Shown in pieces: positions 35,228 to 43,626 of a stretch of DNA of 45,866 nt. How positions within the stretch are numbered: the stretch's first letter is position 1; each line of letters opens with the position of its first letter. The DNA is from Thermoproteota archaeon. GTDB taxonomy: Archaea > Thermoproteota > Thermoprotei_A > EX4484-217-1 > JAPDJV01. A model generated the notes under the pieces. That model did no database searches. It worked only from the letters and a program-made list of their open reading frames with translations, and had not been told where the DNA came from. The stretch is from the NCBI GenBank assembly GCA_029258925.1, contig JAPDJV010000055.1, positions 1 to 45,866 of the forward strand. The letters run 5' to 3'. A program made the translations under genes and the position numbers.

Positions 35228-35534
35228 ATCGGACAAGCATAATGCACCGGCATTAGAGAGACAACAATATTGTATTCAACGTTTGCCTTTAAGGAGAGCA
35301 AAGCCATATGTGCAACACATGCTTCCTTAAAGTAGCTGTAAAAGTCAAAGAGTTCTAATTAAATGGCTAGAAGAACCATCTCCAGACGCCACGTACTTCC
35401 CGCTTTAAAGTCCACCGTTGCTACTTCTACATGAACTCCACAATGTCTTGTTTAGCTTATGACCTGTTGAAGTCCTGGTGAGTATCGACAATATTTATAT
35501 TCTATTTGTATAATGTTGTTGTGAGGTGGCTTAA
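35228..35534. other. intergenic region with the amidohydrolase promoter
   Basis: 307 nt. The first 250 nt show no gene. A BoxA (AATATTTATAT, 35490-35500) and GAGGTGG (35523-35529) then lead into TTG 35535. Confidence 0.55.
35490..35500 (+). promoter_or_regulatory. BoxA promoter of the amidohydrolase
   Basis: AATATTTATAT lies about 40 nt before TTG 35535. The Shine-Dalgarno GAGGTGG with 5-nt spacing confirms that start. Confidence 0.6.
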
Positions 35535-36806
35535 TTGACTTGTTTCGCTCTTGTGGGCGGACGTATTATTGACGGCACTGGTAAACCCCCTATCGAGAGA
35601 GGCGTTGTTGTTATCAAGAATGGGGTAATAGTTGATGTTGGTTCAACGGGTTCTGTTGAAGTCCCTAGCAAGGCTAAGGTTATCGATGTTTCCGGTAAAA
35701 CCATTATGCCTGGACTCGTCGACGCCCACACGCATCTAACTGGTCTTAGGACAGGTGACTTGATCCGCGAGCCTCTTTTAACACCTTTCGCAACCCTGGT
35801 TGCCAGGGCGATTAGGGATTTAGAGGCCTTAATTAACTCTGGTTTCACTACTATCGGCGACGCTGGGAGCATTATTGCTCTACAGCTTAAGAAGGCTGTT
35901 GAGGAAGGTACTATTGTCGGGCCGAGAATTATTGCCGCTGGACACGTGCTCACCCAAACGTTTGGACACGGCGATGAACACTTCATGCCAGTCGAATACG
36001 TTGATGCAAGGACATCTAAATTGACCATGCCATTTTCGGCTTTAATATGTGACGGTATTGAGGAATGTAGGAAGGCGGCTAGATATGCTTTGAGGGTTGG
36101 AGCGGACTTCATTAAGATTATGACTTCCGGCGGCGTTCTTTCCGAGAAAGATAGACCAGAGTACACACAGTTCACTTTAGACGAGATTAAAGCAATTGTT
36201 GAGGAGGCTAGACATGCACGTAGATTCGTCCATGCACACGCTCAGGGAGCCGAGGGCATTAAGAATGCGATAAATGGTGGTGTGAAGGTTATAGCCCACG
36301 CCATATTCATCGACGACGAGGGTGCGGAGCTTGCGAAGGAGAAGAACACGATAGTTGTTCCAACATTCTCAGTCGTAGAACACTTACTCGAGTTCGGTGG
36401 GGAGGTTGGCGTACCGGAGTGGGGCTTGAAGAAGGCTTCAGAAGTATACGAAGTGCACGTTGAAAATATTAGGAGAGCCTACAAGAGGGGAGTGAGTATA
36501 GCTTGTGGAACAGATTTCCTCGGCGGAGCCAAAGCTTTCAGACACGGGGAAAACGCTCTTGAACTCCAATTGCTAGTTGAGAAAATCGGCATGAGTCCTA
36601 TGGAGGCAATAGTTGCTGCAACAATGAATGGTGCAAAAGCTGTTGGATTAGAGGAGAAGATCGGCACTCTTGAGAAAGGTAAGATAGCTGACATAATAGT
36701 TGTCGATGGAAACCCTCTAAGCGACATAAAGGTTTTGAGAGATACAAGTAAAATCGTGCTCGTAGTTAAGGAGGGCAGAATAGTCAAAGACGTTTTGAGA
36801 GAATAG
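35535..36806 (+). CDS. imidazolonepropionase-like amidohydrolase
   Basis: 423 residues from TTG 35535. Amidohydrolase superfamily TIM barrel: ALVGGRIIDGTG and PGLVDAHTHLTG (H65, H67), the metal-bridging Lys in DFIKIMTSGG, His residues in FVHAHAQG and VIAHAIFI, the Asp in CGTDFLGG, and the C-terminal KIADIIVVDGNPL with LVVKEGRIV. This branch includes Xaa-Pro dipeptidases (prolidases), N-acyl amino acid hydrolases and imidazolonepropionases. The exact substrate is not predictable. No signal peptide, so cytoplasmic. Confidence 0.9.
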   Translation: MTCFALVGGRIIDGTGKPPIERGVVVIKNGVIVDVGSTGSVEVPSKAKVIDVSGKTIMPGLVDAHTHLTGLRTGDLIREPLLTPFATLVARAIRDLEALINSGFTTIGDAGSIIALQLKKAVEEGTIVGPRIIAAGHVLTQTFGHGDEHFMPVEYVDARTSKLTMPFSALICDGIEECRKAARYALRVGADFIKIMTSGGVLSEKDRPEYTQFTLDEIKAIVEEARHARRFVHAHAQGAEGIKNAINGGVKVIAHAIFIDDEGAELAKEKNTIVVPTFSVVEHLLEFGGEVGVPEWGLKKASEVYEVHVENIRRAYKRGVSIACGTDFLGGAKAFRHGENALELQLLVEKIGMSPMEAIVAATMNGAKAVGLEEKIGTLEKGKIADIIVVDGNPLSDIKVLRDTSKIVLVVKEGRIVKDVLRE

Positions 36807-36977
36807 TACTACACGGTGTCAAGGCTTGTATTGCAGGCAATCCACGCAGTAGCCAACTCCAACTAACATACTTTCCATATTTTCCAACATGTCTACTAAA
36901 CTTCTTCAGCACGCTTCCAGACACTAGATTTTCGTATTTTAAGCTAGTTTAGACGTTAACGCTTTGAAATCTCTATT

Positions 36978-36997
36978 GTTGAAACTATGGTTTCAAC
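36978..36997. repeat. 8-bp inverted repeat
   Basis: GTTGAAAC (36978-36985), loop TATG, GTTTCAAC (36990-36997). Perfect and compact; it could be an operator or a hairpin. No gene starts next to it. Confidence 0.55.
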
Positions 36998-37122
36998 TCG
37001 TTATCCCACAGTTCACGAATTCTGCTACAATATTGCTTTTATTATAGCTAAAACGGGAGATTACGCTTGTATTAGGAAGAGGCTTTGATAACAACATATA
37101 CTTCTTAGGGATAAGGTGAAGG

Positions 37123-37272
37123 GTGATAGGTGAATCAGGACTTTCAAAGCTATTATGGGAAGAATACAGTAGAAGGGATTATTCCCTCCTAACGGGAATA
37201 ATTGCGATAGCCGTTGTCCTAGTGTCTAGAAGAAAAAATTCCCGCTTCAACATAAACGAATTCTTATTATAG
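37123..37272 (+). CDS. small single-pass membrane protein
   Basis: 49 codons from GTG 37123 to TAG 37272, with AAGGTG just upstream. It reads SGLSKLLWEEYSRRDYSLLT, one clear membrane helix (GIIAIAVVLV), then SRRKNSRFNINEFLL. The basic flanks suggest the C-terminus is inside. It is too short for automatic prediction. No family is recognised. Confidence 0.45.
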   Translation: MIGESGLSKLLWEEYSRRDYSLLTGIIAIAVVLVSRRKNSRFNINEFLL

Positions 37273-37400
37273 TGGAGAAGAAAGGTGCTGTGTAATCAAT
37301 ATGATGCTAATTTGATGTACTTGCATTTACTCAGCAGACTGTTCTTTCATAAAGGCACATTTTTATTTCGAGTCTTCTCAGTGTTGCATGGTAGTGTGGT

Positions 37401-39224
37401 TTGAGGTTCCCCTACCCAACTTATCGAGTTGGACAAAGAGAGTGTGTTGAGAGAATAGCGAATTCCATAGTTGGAGAGAGGGGACTACTGTTTAATGCTC
37501 CGACAGGTTTCGGGAAAACTGTGACAGCTTTATGTGCCTGCATCGAAGCTGGGGCTGAGAAGATAATTTATACTGTGAGAACGAGGAATGAGATAGATCC
37601 GCCTCTAAGAGAGGCGCATAGGCTTGGATTGGATGCTGCATTCTTCATATCGAAGAAGCTTCTATGCCCCCTATTATCCGATTGGAGAAGACTTGGCGTA
37701 GAAGATTTCTGGGAGAACTGTAGGCTTCTGAGGAAGAGAGGTAAATGCAAATATTGTAATAAGGCTTTTCAAATAAGCTTGGATTCCCTGAAGAGAGGTT
37801 TCGTGGAGGGGAGAGGTAGGGCTTTTAAGATTGTTAGTGAGCTCCGCGAGCTCGGAGTCTGCCCCTTCTACTCTATGAAGAGGCTTGCCGCCGATAACCC
37901 CCTAATAGTAGTGACTTATCCATACGTGTTCGACCCATACATCTACGAGGCGACGCTGGGGGAGATTAGGCTAGAGGAGGCGGTGTTGATAGTTGATGAA
38001 GCACATAGCTTAATTAATGCAGCGGATATGGCTGAGAGAAGGCTGAGCTGTAGGAAGATGGGATTTGCTATAAGAGAGTTGGAAGAGTACTTGCCCGAGG
38101 AAAGCGAGCTTAGAAGTAGGCTGGTGGAGTTGAAGAGTCTTGTTGAGAATGTCAGCGTTGACAGGGGATACAAGTATGCGGAGAAGAACGTAATCCTAGA
38201 TATTTTAGGGGAATTCGACGAGTGGTTTGATGCTGCTAGAGTGATCAGAGAACTTAAATCTCTGAGAGCCGTGGGAGTCGAGGAGGCTATTAGGATTAGA
38301 GTGCACACGTTAAGCATAGCTCTATTCACATTTCTACTCGAATCAGAATACTATGAAGCATTTTACGTGGAAACGAGGGGGGGTACAGCTTTAACGGTTA
38401 AACCTGTTGATCCAGCAATAGTAGTCTCGCCCCCATTGAATAATAGTAAATCAGTTATTCTAATGTCGGGTACTCTCCCGCCGAAAAGCTTCTTCGAAGA
38501 AGTGCTGGGATTAAATAGGGTTATCGACGAGCTCGACGTGGAGAGGGAGTACAGCCCCGTGTTCCCGTTGGAAAATAGAGCTACAATAGTGTTAACCTAT
38601 GTTACGTCGAAGTTCACTAAGAGAACAGAGGAAATGTACGAGAAATATGCTAGAATAGTGGTAGACGCTAGGAGACTGCTACCCCACGTGATTCTAGCAG
38701 TATACCCATCATACGACTTCATGTGGAAAATATTGAAGAAAGTGCCGGAGGAGTTGATTGGAGTAGTGGAGGAGGAGCATACTAGGATATCCGATGTCGT
38801 GGAGGAGGCATTAGAGGAGAAAAACATATTAATAAACGCTGTCGCGGGGGGAAAACTCTGTGAGGGAGTTGAAATAGTCGACCCTGAAACAAAGTTGAGT
38901 ATGATTAGAACAGTAATCTTAGCTGGCTTACCCTATCCGCAGCCAGACGACTACCTTGAGAAAGTTCTGGAGAAAATCAGTAGTAGGATCAGTAGGGAAA
39001 GAGCTTGGGAACACTTGTTCAGAGAGACTGCTGCAGTCAGGGCCAGGCAGGCTCTTGGGAGAGCTATTAGATCCGAGAGGGACAGGGCGCTTTACATTCT
39101 GGCAGACAACAGGTTCATGGATCCTAAAATAAGGCATCTTATTGGAGAAAGATATGGGAGGATAATAGTTAATCATGTGAAATATGTGGATACTCTGAGA
39201 AGGATCTCAACGGAACTAATCTAA
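37401..39224 (+). CDS. XPD/Rad3-type Fe-S DNA helicase-like protein
   Basis: 607 residues from TTG 37401. Superfamily 2 helicase: motif I NAPTGFGKT (32-40), motif II DEAH (199-202), motifs V and VI GGKLCEGVE and QALGRAIRSERDRA at the C-terminus. Four or five cysteines between motif I and II (C89, C107, C116, C119, C154) suit the 4Fe-4S cluster domain of XPD-type 5'-3' helicases. The role would be nucleotide excision repair or DNA unwinding. The length is a little more than archaeal XPD. It lies apart from other repair genes. Confidence 0.9.
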   Translation: MRFPYPTYRVGQRECVERIANSIVGERGLLFNAPTGFGKTVTALCACIEAGAEKIIYTVRTRNEIDPPLREAHRLGLDAAFFISKKLLCPLLSDWRRLGVEDFWENCRLLRKRGKCKYCNKAFQISLDSLKRGFVEGRGRAFKIVSELRELGVCPFYSMKRLAADNPLIVVTYPYVFDPYIYEATLGEIRLEEAVLIVDEAHSLINAADMAERRLSCRKMGFAIRELEEYLPEESELRSRLVELKSLVENVSVDRGYKYAEKNVILDILGEFDEWFDAARVIRELKSLRAVGVEEAIRIRVHTLSIALFTFLLESEYYEAFYVETRGGTALTVKPVDPAIVVSPPLNNSKSVILMSGTLPPKSFFEEVLGLNRVIDELDVEREYSPVFPLENRATIVLTYVTSKFTKRTEEMYEKYARIVVDARRLLPHVILAVYPSYDFMWKILKKVPEELIGVVEEEHTRISDVVEEALEEKNILINAVAGGKLCEGVEIVDPETKLSMIRTVILAGLPYPQPDDYLEKVLEKISSRISRERAWEHLFRETAAVRARQALGRAIRSERDRALYILADNRFMDPKIRHLIGERYGRIIVNHVKYVDTLRRISTELI

Positions 39225-39258
39225 TGATGGAACCTGGTTATTATTATGGAAAACAAGG

Positions 39259-39268
39259 CTTAAATATT
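39259..39268 (+). promoter_or_regulatory. BoxA promoter of the phosphorylase gene
   Basis: CTTAAATATT lies about 45 nt before ATG 39311. Confidence 0.45.
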
Positions 39269-39310
39269 GTACTCTTATCGATAAACCTCTAGGATCGAGG
39301 TTGTTCTATA

Positions 39311-40843
39311 ATGATAATCATAAGCATTACACCGGACTTTGCATTAGACCGCGGATACACTTATGCTGGTGGCCTAGGAGTTCTAGAGGGAGACAAATTC
39401 TATGCTGCAGCAAAACTAGGATTAAACTATATCGTATTCACGCTACTATATAGAAATGGCTACGTCGAATACGAGTTCGACGAAAAGGGGAGCCCCATTC
39501 CAAGACCCCAGCCCCAGCCAAGAGAGTTCCTAGAGGAATTAAAGGCTTCAGAGGAAATTACTATAACTCTACGAGGAGAGGAAGTTAAGATAAAGCCGTG
39601 GATCTATAGGTTGAATACTGCTAGAGCAGTTTTCTTCGAACCTGTGGAGCCGGATTGGGCTGCAAAACTAGCCGACAGACTATATATTGAAGAATGTTTG
39701 GAGGAAAAATTCTACAAGTACGTTCTGCTGGCTAAGGCGACTGCGGAATATATTAGGAAGAACATAAATCTTGAGAGAGTAAAGTACATAGATCTTCAGG
39801 AAGCCTATGCTGCAATGCTACCATTAATACTTAAAATACCCGGCAAGTACAGGCTAATAATACATACTCCAGGTCCATGGGGGCACCCCAGGTTTCCCAG
39901 AGAACTTTTTGAGAGAGAATTCGGGTATAGGTTCATAAACGATAACGTTGTTTTAACTGACATAGGATTGGCTGCATCAAGAGAAGTGTTCACTGTTTCC
40001 GCAAAACACTACGACGTAATGAACAAGATAATCCCTCACTTCATAGACAAAGTAAGGTATGTTACGAACGGTGTTAATATAGATAGGTGGATGGATCCTT
40101 ACTTGAAGAAGAGGTTCGAGGAAAACACTCTTACGCTGGAAGAATTCATTAAGCTGAGGAAGTCTATTAGGGCAAGGTTTGAGAGTTTTCTTAGAAGTTA
40201 TAAGGAGGACGTTGAAATCGAAGATAAACTAGTTGTTGCATGGTGTAGAAGACTAGTCCCATATAAGAGGCCGGAGTTCGTAATGGAGTTCATCGAGAAA
40301 AACGAGGATCTTCCAATAATCTACGTTATAGCAGGTAAATCGCATCCCCAGGACTCATATGGCCTTCAATTAATGGAGAAACTCAATAAGTTACATGGAG
40401 AAAAAGAGAATGTAATATACATTCCAAATTACGGTGTTGCAGAAGCGAAGGAGATTTTGAAGGGTGCAGACCTACTACTATTCACGCCGTTCCCGGGCTG
40501 GGAGGCTTCTGGCACTAGTTTCATGAAGGCTGGGATAAACGGTGTTCCTACACTTTCCTCAAGAGATGGATCCGCAATAGAGTTCATAGTTGACAGAGTT
40601 AATGGGTGGCTCTTCGGAGAAGACCTAAGAGAACTAGTAAACATACATATAGACCCGAGAGCTAGGAGAATTAATGAGAGAGAGAGCAGGGAGTTCGAGG
40701 AGAAGCTGATACACATATGCGATCTATACTTCAATCAATCGGAAACATTCTATAAGGTGGCGCTAAACGCTATGAGGACATTCGTCCACAGAGTGAACAT
40801 TGAGAGAGTATTAAAGGAATACTATCCTGACATAGTAAAATAA
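39311..40843 (+). CDS. short alpha-glucan phosphorylase-like (GT35) enzyme
   Basis: 510 residues. GT35 phosphorylases release glucose-1-phosphate from alpha-glucans with pyridoxal phosphate. The N-terminal TYAGGLGVLEGDKFYAAAKLG matches the GGLG start of the family. VVAWCRRLVPYKRPEFV and the C-terminal GTSFMKAGINGVPTLSSRDG contain the GTSxMK segment whose Lys forms the cofactor bond. The protein is shorter than bacterial or animal phosphorylases (about 800) and close to archaeal and Thermotoga-type short forms. The donor could also be trehalose or another glucan. Single gene. ATG 39311 is preceded by GAGGTTG. Confidence 0.8.
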   Translation: MIIISITPDFALDRGYTYAGGLGVLEGDKFYAAAKLGLNYIVFTLLYRNGYVEYEFDEKGSPIPRPQPQPREFLEELKASEEITITLRGEEVKIKPWIYRLNTARAVFFEPVEPDWAAKLADRLYIEECLEEKFYKYVLLAKATAEYIRKNINLERVKYIDLQEAYAAMLPLILKIPGKYRLIIHTPGPWGHPRFPRELFEREFGYRFINDNVVLTDIGLAASREVFTVSAKHYDVMNKIIPHFIDKVRYVTNGVNIDRWMDPYLKKRFEENTLTLEEFIKLRKSIRARFESFLRSYKEDVEIEDKLVVAWCRRLVPYKRPEFVMEFIEKNEDLPIIYVIAGKSHPQDSYGLQLMEKLNKLHGEKENVIYIPNYGVAEAKEILKGADLLLFTPFPGWEASGTSFMKAGINGVPTLSSRDGSAIEFIVDRVNGWLFGEDLRELVNIHIDPRARRINERESREFEEKLIHICDLYFNQSETFYKVALNAMRTFVHRVNIERVLKEYYPDIVK

Positions 40844-40935
40844 GTTAGAAATATACCTGTTTATGCTATGAAGTAGCGAAGCCTCCTAAACAGTGAGTAT
40901 ACATTCAACTTCCTTATTTGATATTACTGGCTCCG

Positions 40936-41211
40936 CTACTCCCCTGTTTTCCTCTTCTTCACAGCTCTATCGAAAATTATCCAGTTCCTATACCACTCCT
41001 CATTTTCTTTCTTCAGAAGCTCTAAGATCATTTTAGTCAAATCTATGGCAGTAACCTCTTTTACACCTTGATCTAATAATCTTCCCTCAATTATTTTCCC
41101 TATCTTTCTGGCAACATCTAATGGCGCACCGGACTTCAGACAGCTCACAACAACTTTTTCAACAGCAAAAACTTCTCTTCTACCATCCCTTTTAATGACT
41201 GTGATCTCCAT
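40936..41211 (-). CDS. free-standing ATP-cone domain protein
   Basis: 91 residues from ATG 41211 (MEITVIKRDG), supported by GGTGA 5 nt before it; ATG at 41226 and 41223 are possible earlier starts. VIKRDGRREVFAVEKVVVSCLKSGA, then YRNWIIFDRAV, is the ATP-cone found in ribonucleotide reductases and in the NrdR repressor. Here it is alone, without a Zn-ribbon or a catalytic partner. It may sense ATP/dATP levels or help regulate an unknown enzyme. A BoxA lies about 45 nt upstream. Confidence 0.85.
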   Translation of the reverse strand: MEITVIKRDGRREVFAVEKVVVSCLKSGAPLDVARKIGKIIEGRLLDQGVKEVTAIDLTKMILELLKKENEEWYRNWIIFDRAVKKRKTGE

Positions 41212-41253
41212 GGCTCTCACCATCATTTCTATACATTTTGTTTTAGTTACCGA

Positions 41254-41268
41254 AAAAATATAAATTTA
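41254..41268 (-). promoter_or_regulatory. BoxA promoter of the ATP-cone gene
   Basis: On the minus strand AATAAATTTATATTT lies about 45 nt before ATG 41211. Confidence 0.5.
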
Positions 41269-41439
41269 TTTTAAATTATTCCTTACATAGTCCATGGTAT
41301 CTTCAATAAAAAGAGGTCTTAGCTAATGTTAACTTTTACATTTCTAGTCGAAACACCTTTAGCGGGCTTGTAAAACTTTTCAGAAAGATTAATCTGGATG
41401 ATTACTTGTATTCTTTACTGGAATCTATAGGTGATTAAC

Positions 41440-41745
41440 ATGGATTTGAGAAGACTAGTTGGGGAAACTTCAGTTGGATCTAGGTTCACGGTATACGTTA
41501 AGCCGGGGTCAAAAGACACTGTTCTTAAACTTGAGAGGGGGGAGCTCGTGTTTTACACAGAGGAGGAGCCGATTAAGGGGAGGGCGAATGCCTCTCTAAT
41601 AAAGTACTTATCGAAGAATATGGGGATTCCCTCTAGTAAGATCGAGATAGTGCATGGTATTAGGAGTAGGGTTAAAACGGTTCTAGTGAGAGATTTGAGA
41701 GGAGAGAGTTTAGTAGAGTTACTGGAGAAAATAGTCGTATCGTAG
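41440..41745 (+). CDS. DUF167 / UPF0235 family protein
   Basis: About 101 residues from ATG 41440; GTG 41431 is also in frame, but AGGTGATT acts better as a ribosome-binding site for ATG 41440. The pattern is that of the UPF0235 family: VYVKPGSKDTVLKLERGELVFYT, then EPIKGRANASLIKYLSKNMG, then KIEIVHGIRSRVKTVLV. The function of the family is unknown. It converges with the wtpC gene, with 16 nt between the stop codons. Confidence 0.92.
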   Translation: MDLRRLVGETSVGSRFTVYVKPGSKDTVLKLERGELVFYTEEEPIKGRANASLIKYLSKNMGIPSSKIEIVHGIRSRVKTVLVRDLRGESLVELLEKIVVS

Positions 41746-41761
41746 TTTGAGGTTAAAACTT

Positions 41762-42859
41762 CTATTTCACTCCTAGAATTCTGATACTCGATGCTTTAAA
41801 ATATGCATAGACCTTGTCTCCAGGCTTAATACGTAAGTCTTCTAGGGCGCCTCTCGTAATATAGCTTTTGAGGCGGATACCCATAACGTCCATTACAACC
41901 AAGTATATGGGGCCCCTGTCTAGGAGGTTCTCGACGACAGCTTCATAAACGTTTCTAGCACTCGTTTGGATAGGGGGTTTCTTAGATAATACTATGTCCT
42001 CGGGCCTTATGACCACGTGAACTCTACCGGTTTCACCTAGATCCAAGTGCTGTGGAATGGGGGCGGCCATAACACGTAAATTAGAGGGCTTCAGTTCGAG
42101 AACAATGCACCCACTTTTCGATCCCACTATTTCAGCACTATAGAGATTTATTTCACCTGTGAACTTCAATACTTCGCTGCTTTTAGGATTGTAGAGTATT
42201 TCCATGGGTTCCCCTATCTGTAATATTCTCCCTCCACTCATGAACGCTATTCTATCGGCCAACTCTATTGCTTCAACTATGTCGTGTGTTACGTGGATTG
42301 CAGTGAAACCATGTTTTGCGTGGAGTGATCTCAGGAGACTTCTGGCACTAGTTTTTAAGGCTGGATCTAGAGCTGCAGTCGGCTCATCTAATAATATGAC
42401 TTTAGGCTCTACTACAAGAGCTCTCGCTAACGCCACTCTCTGCTGTTCTCCACCACTAAGCGTTCTAGGCATTCTATGGAGGAGGTGGCTTATTTCCAGT
42501 TCCTCCGAAATCCTCTTAACTCTTTCCTCAATCTCACTGGAACCAACCCCCCTAGTCCTCAAGCCATACGATATGTTCTCGAAGACCGTGAGGTGGGGGA
42601 ATAGTGCGTAGTCTTGTGGAACTAGGGCTACACTCCTTTTCTCCGGAGGGAAAACAGTTACATCAACTCCTCCAATCCTAACCGTTCCCCTACTGGGCAC
42701 GTATATTCCAGCTATCGTGTGAAGTAGCAATGTTTTCCCGGCTCCACTAGGACCCATGACAACAAAGTATTCTCCCCCCTTAACACTTAGACTAACGTCT
42801 TCCAGCTTGAATTCGCCGAGATCTAAGCATACATTTAAAACCTCGACACGCCCCCCAAT
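41762..42859 (-). CDS. wtpC: tungstate/molybdate ABC transporter ATPase, start unresolved
   Basis: About 365 residues. Cytoplasmic ATPase with Walker A GPSGAGKT, the Q-loop PQDYALFP, signature LSGGEQQRVALARALV, Walker B ILLDEP and VTHD. The C-terminal VEVVIRPEDI-type domain resembles a molybdate-binding (TOBE) domain. The first in-frame ATG (42757) is inside Walker A, so it cannot be the true start. In the same frame, residues GRVEVLNVCLDLGEFKLEDV lie upstream, back to 42859, as expected of the family, but no ATG, GTG or TTG exists there. The options are ATT 42859 (GGAGG is 7-8 nt upstream), or a missing G in the six-base run 42851-42856 that would give a TTG start. The permease lies 2 nt upstream. 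Confidence 0.85.
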   Translation of the reverse strand: MGGRVEVLNVCLDLGEFKLEDVSLSVKGGEYFVVMGPSGAGKTLLLHTIAGIYVPSRGTVRIGGVDVTVFPPEKRSVALVPQDYALFPHLTVFENISYGLRTRGVGSSEIEERVKRISEELEISHLLHRMPRTLSGGEQQRVALARALVVEPKVILLDEPTAALDPALKTSARSLLRSLHAKHGFTAIHVTHDIVEAIELADRIAFMSGGRILQIGEPMEILYNPKSSEVLKFTGEINLYSAEIVGSKSGCIVLELKPSNLRVMAAPIPQHLDLGETGRVHVVIRPEDIVLSKKPPIQTSARNVYEAVVENLLDRGPIYLVVMDVMGIRLKSYITRGALEDLRIKPGDKVYAYFKASSIRILGVK

Positions 42860-42860
42860 C

Positions 42861-43580
42861 CTAGGCCCTCCTAGATAGATATCTTATGCAAGCAAATAAT
42901 ACTATGCATATGACTAGTAGTGGGACTGTCAGAGACTTAGCGTATTCTAGGCCGAAAGTGTTGAACCATTCGATTATAAGAATGTTTATTGTTTTAGGAT
43001 AGTAGGCTACTATTAGGAGTGCCCCTACCTCGCTCACAGCTCTAGCCCAAGAGAGAATAATACCTGTCACAACGCTCCTCCAAGCCATTGGAAGAGATAT
43101 TGTGAAGAATGTTCTATATGGTCCTGCTCCAAGAGTTCTGGCAACGTATTCCAACATTGGATCCACCGATTTAAACCCGTCTTTAACACTGTCTACTAGT
43201 AGAGGCGCTGAAACATATACCATGACGAAAACTATTCCCCAAAAATTATCTTCAACTATCAGTCCTAGATTAGATAGAATGTTGCCAATACTTGTCCTAG
43301 AACTGTAAGCTACGAGTATGAGTATTCCCACGACCGCGTGCGGTATTACTAGTGGTATGTCGATAATGGACTCTACAATACTCTTCCCCCTGAACTCTCT
43401 CCTGGCTAGAATATATGAGAGGGGGATTCCCAGTATGGCTAGTATTATTGTTGAAGCTGACGCTGCGGTAAAAGTTGTTATGAAAGCTCTCAGCACTATT
43501 TCTGCTTGGACTAGCTTGTAAGTTAAGAAATAGTTCGTTGCAATGTGGAGCACTATTAGTGGTATTAGGATGAAGAGCAC
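42861..43580 (-). CDS. wtpB: tungstate/molybdate ABC transporter permease
   Basis: 239 residues from GTG 43580, integral membrane subunit with about six helices. The cytoplasmic EAA loop RTLGAGPYRTFFTISLPMAWR contacts the ATPase. Family pattern ILGIPLSYILARREFRGK, then IDIPLVIPHAVVGILIL, is typical of ModB/WtpB permeases. The frame remains open upstream of GTG 43580 for about 50 nt and encodes further hydrophobic residues (TIIFSTIGSIIV), so the true N-terminus may lie nearer the end of the binding-protein gene, without a normal start codon. It sits between wtpA and wtpC in the same direction. Confidence 0.88.
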   Translation of the reverse strand: MLFILIPLIVLHIATNYFLTYKLVQAEIVLRAFITTFTAASASTIILAILGIPLSYILARREFRGKSIVESIIDIPLVIPHAVVGILILVAYSSRTSIGNILSNLGLIVEDNFWGIVFVMVYVSAPLLVDSVKDGFKSVDPMLEYVARTLGAGPYRTFFTISLPMAWRSVVTGIILSWARAVSEVGALLIVAYYPKTINILIIEWFNTFGLEYAKSLTVPLLVICIVLFACIRYLSRRA

Positions 43581-43626
43581 TATTATTGAGCCTATTGTTG
43601 AAAAAATTATGGTAAATGGTAGATCT

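Larger units (their letters stand above)
36807..37400. other. intergenic region with a palindrome and one small frame
   Basis: 594 nt. The first half has no gene. At 36978-36997 lies an 8-bp perfect palindromic arm pair, and at 37123-37272 a 49-codon frame. After it, AT-rich sequence leads to the helicase gene. Confidence 0.5.
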
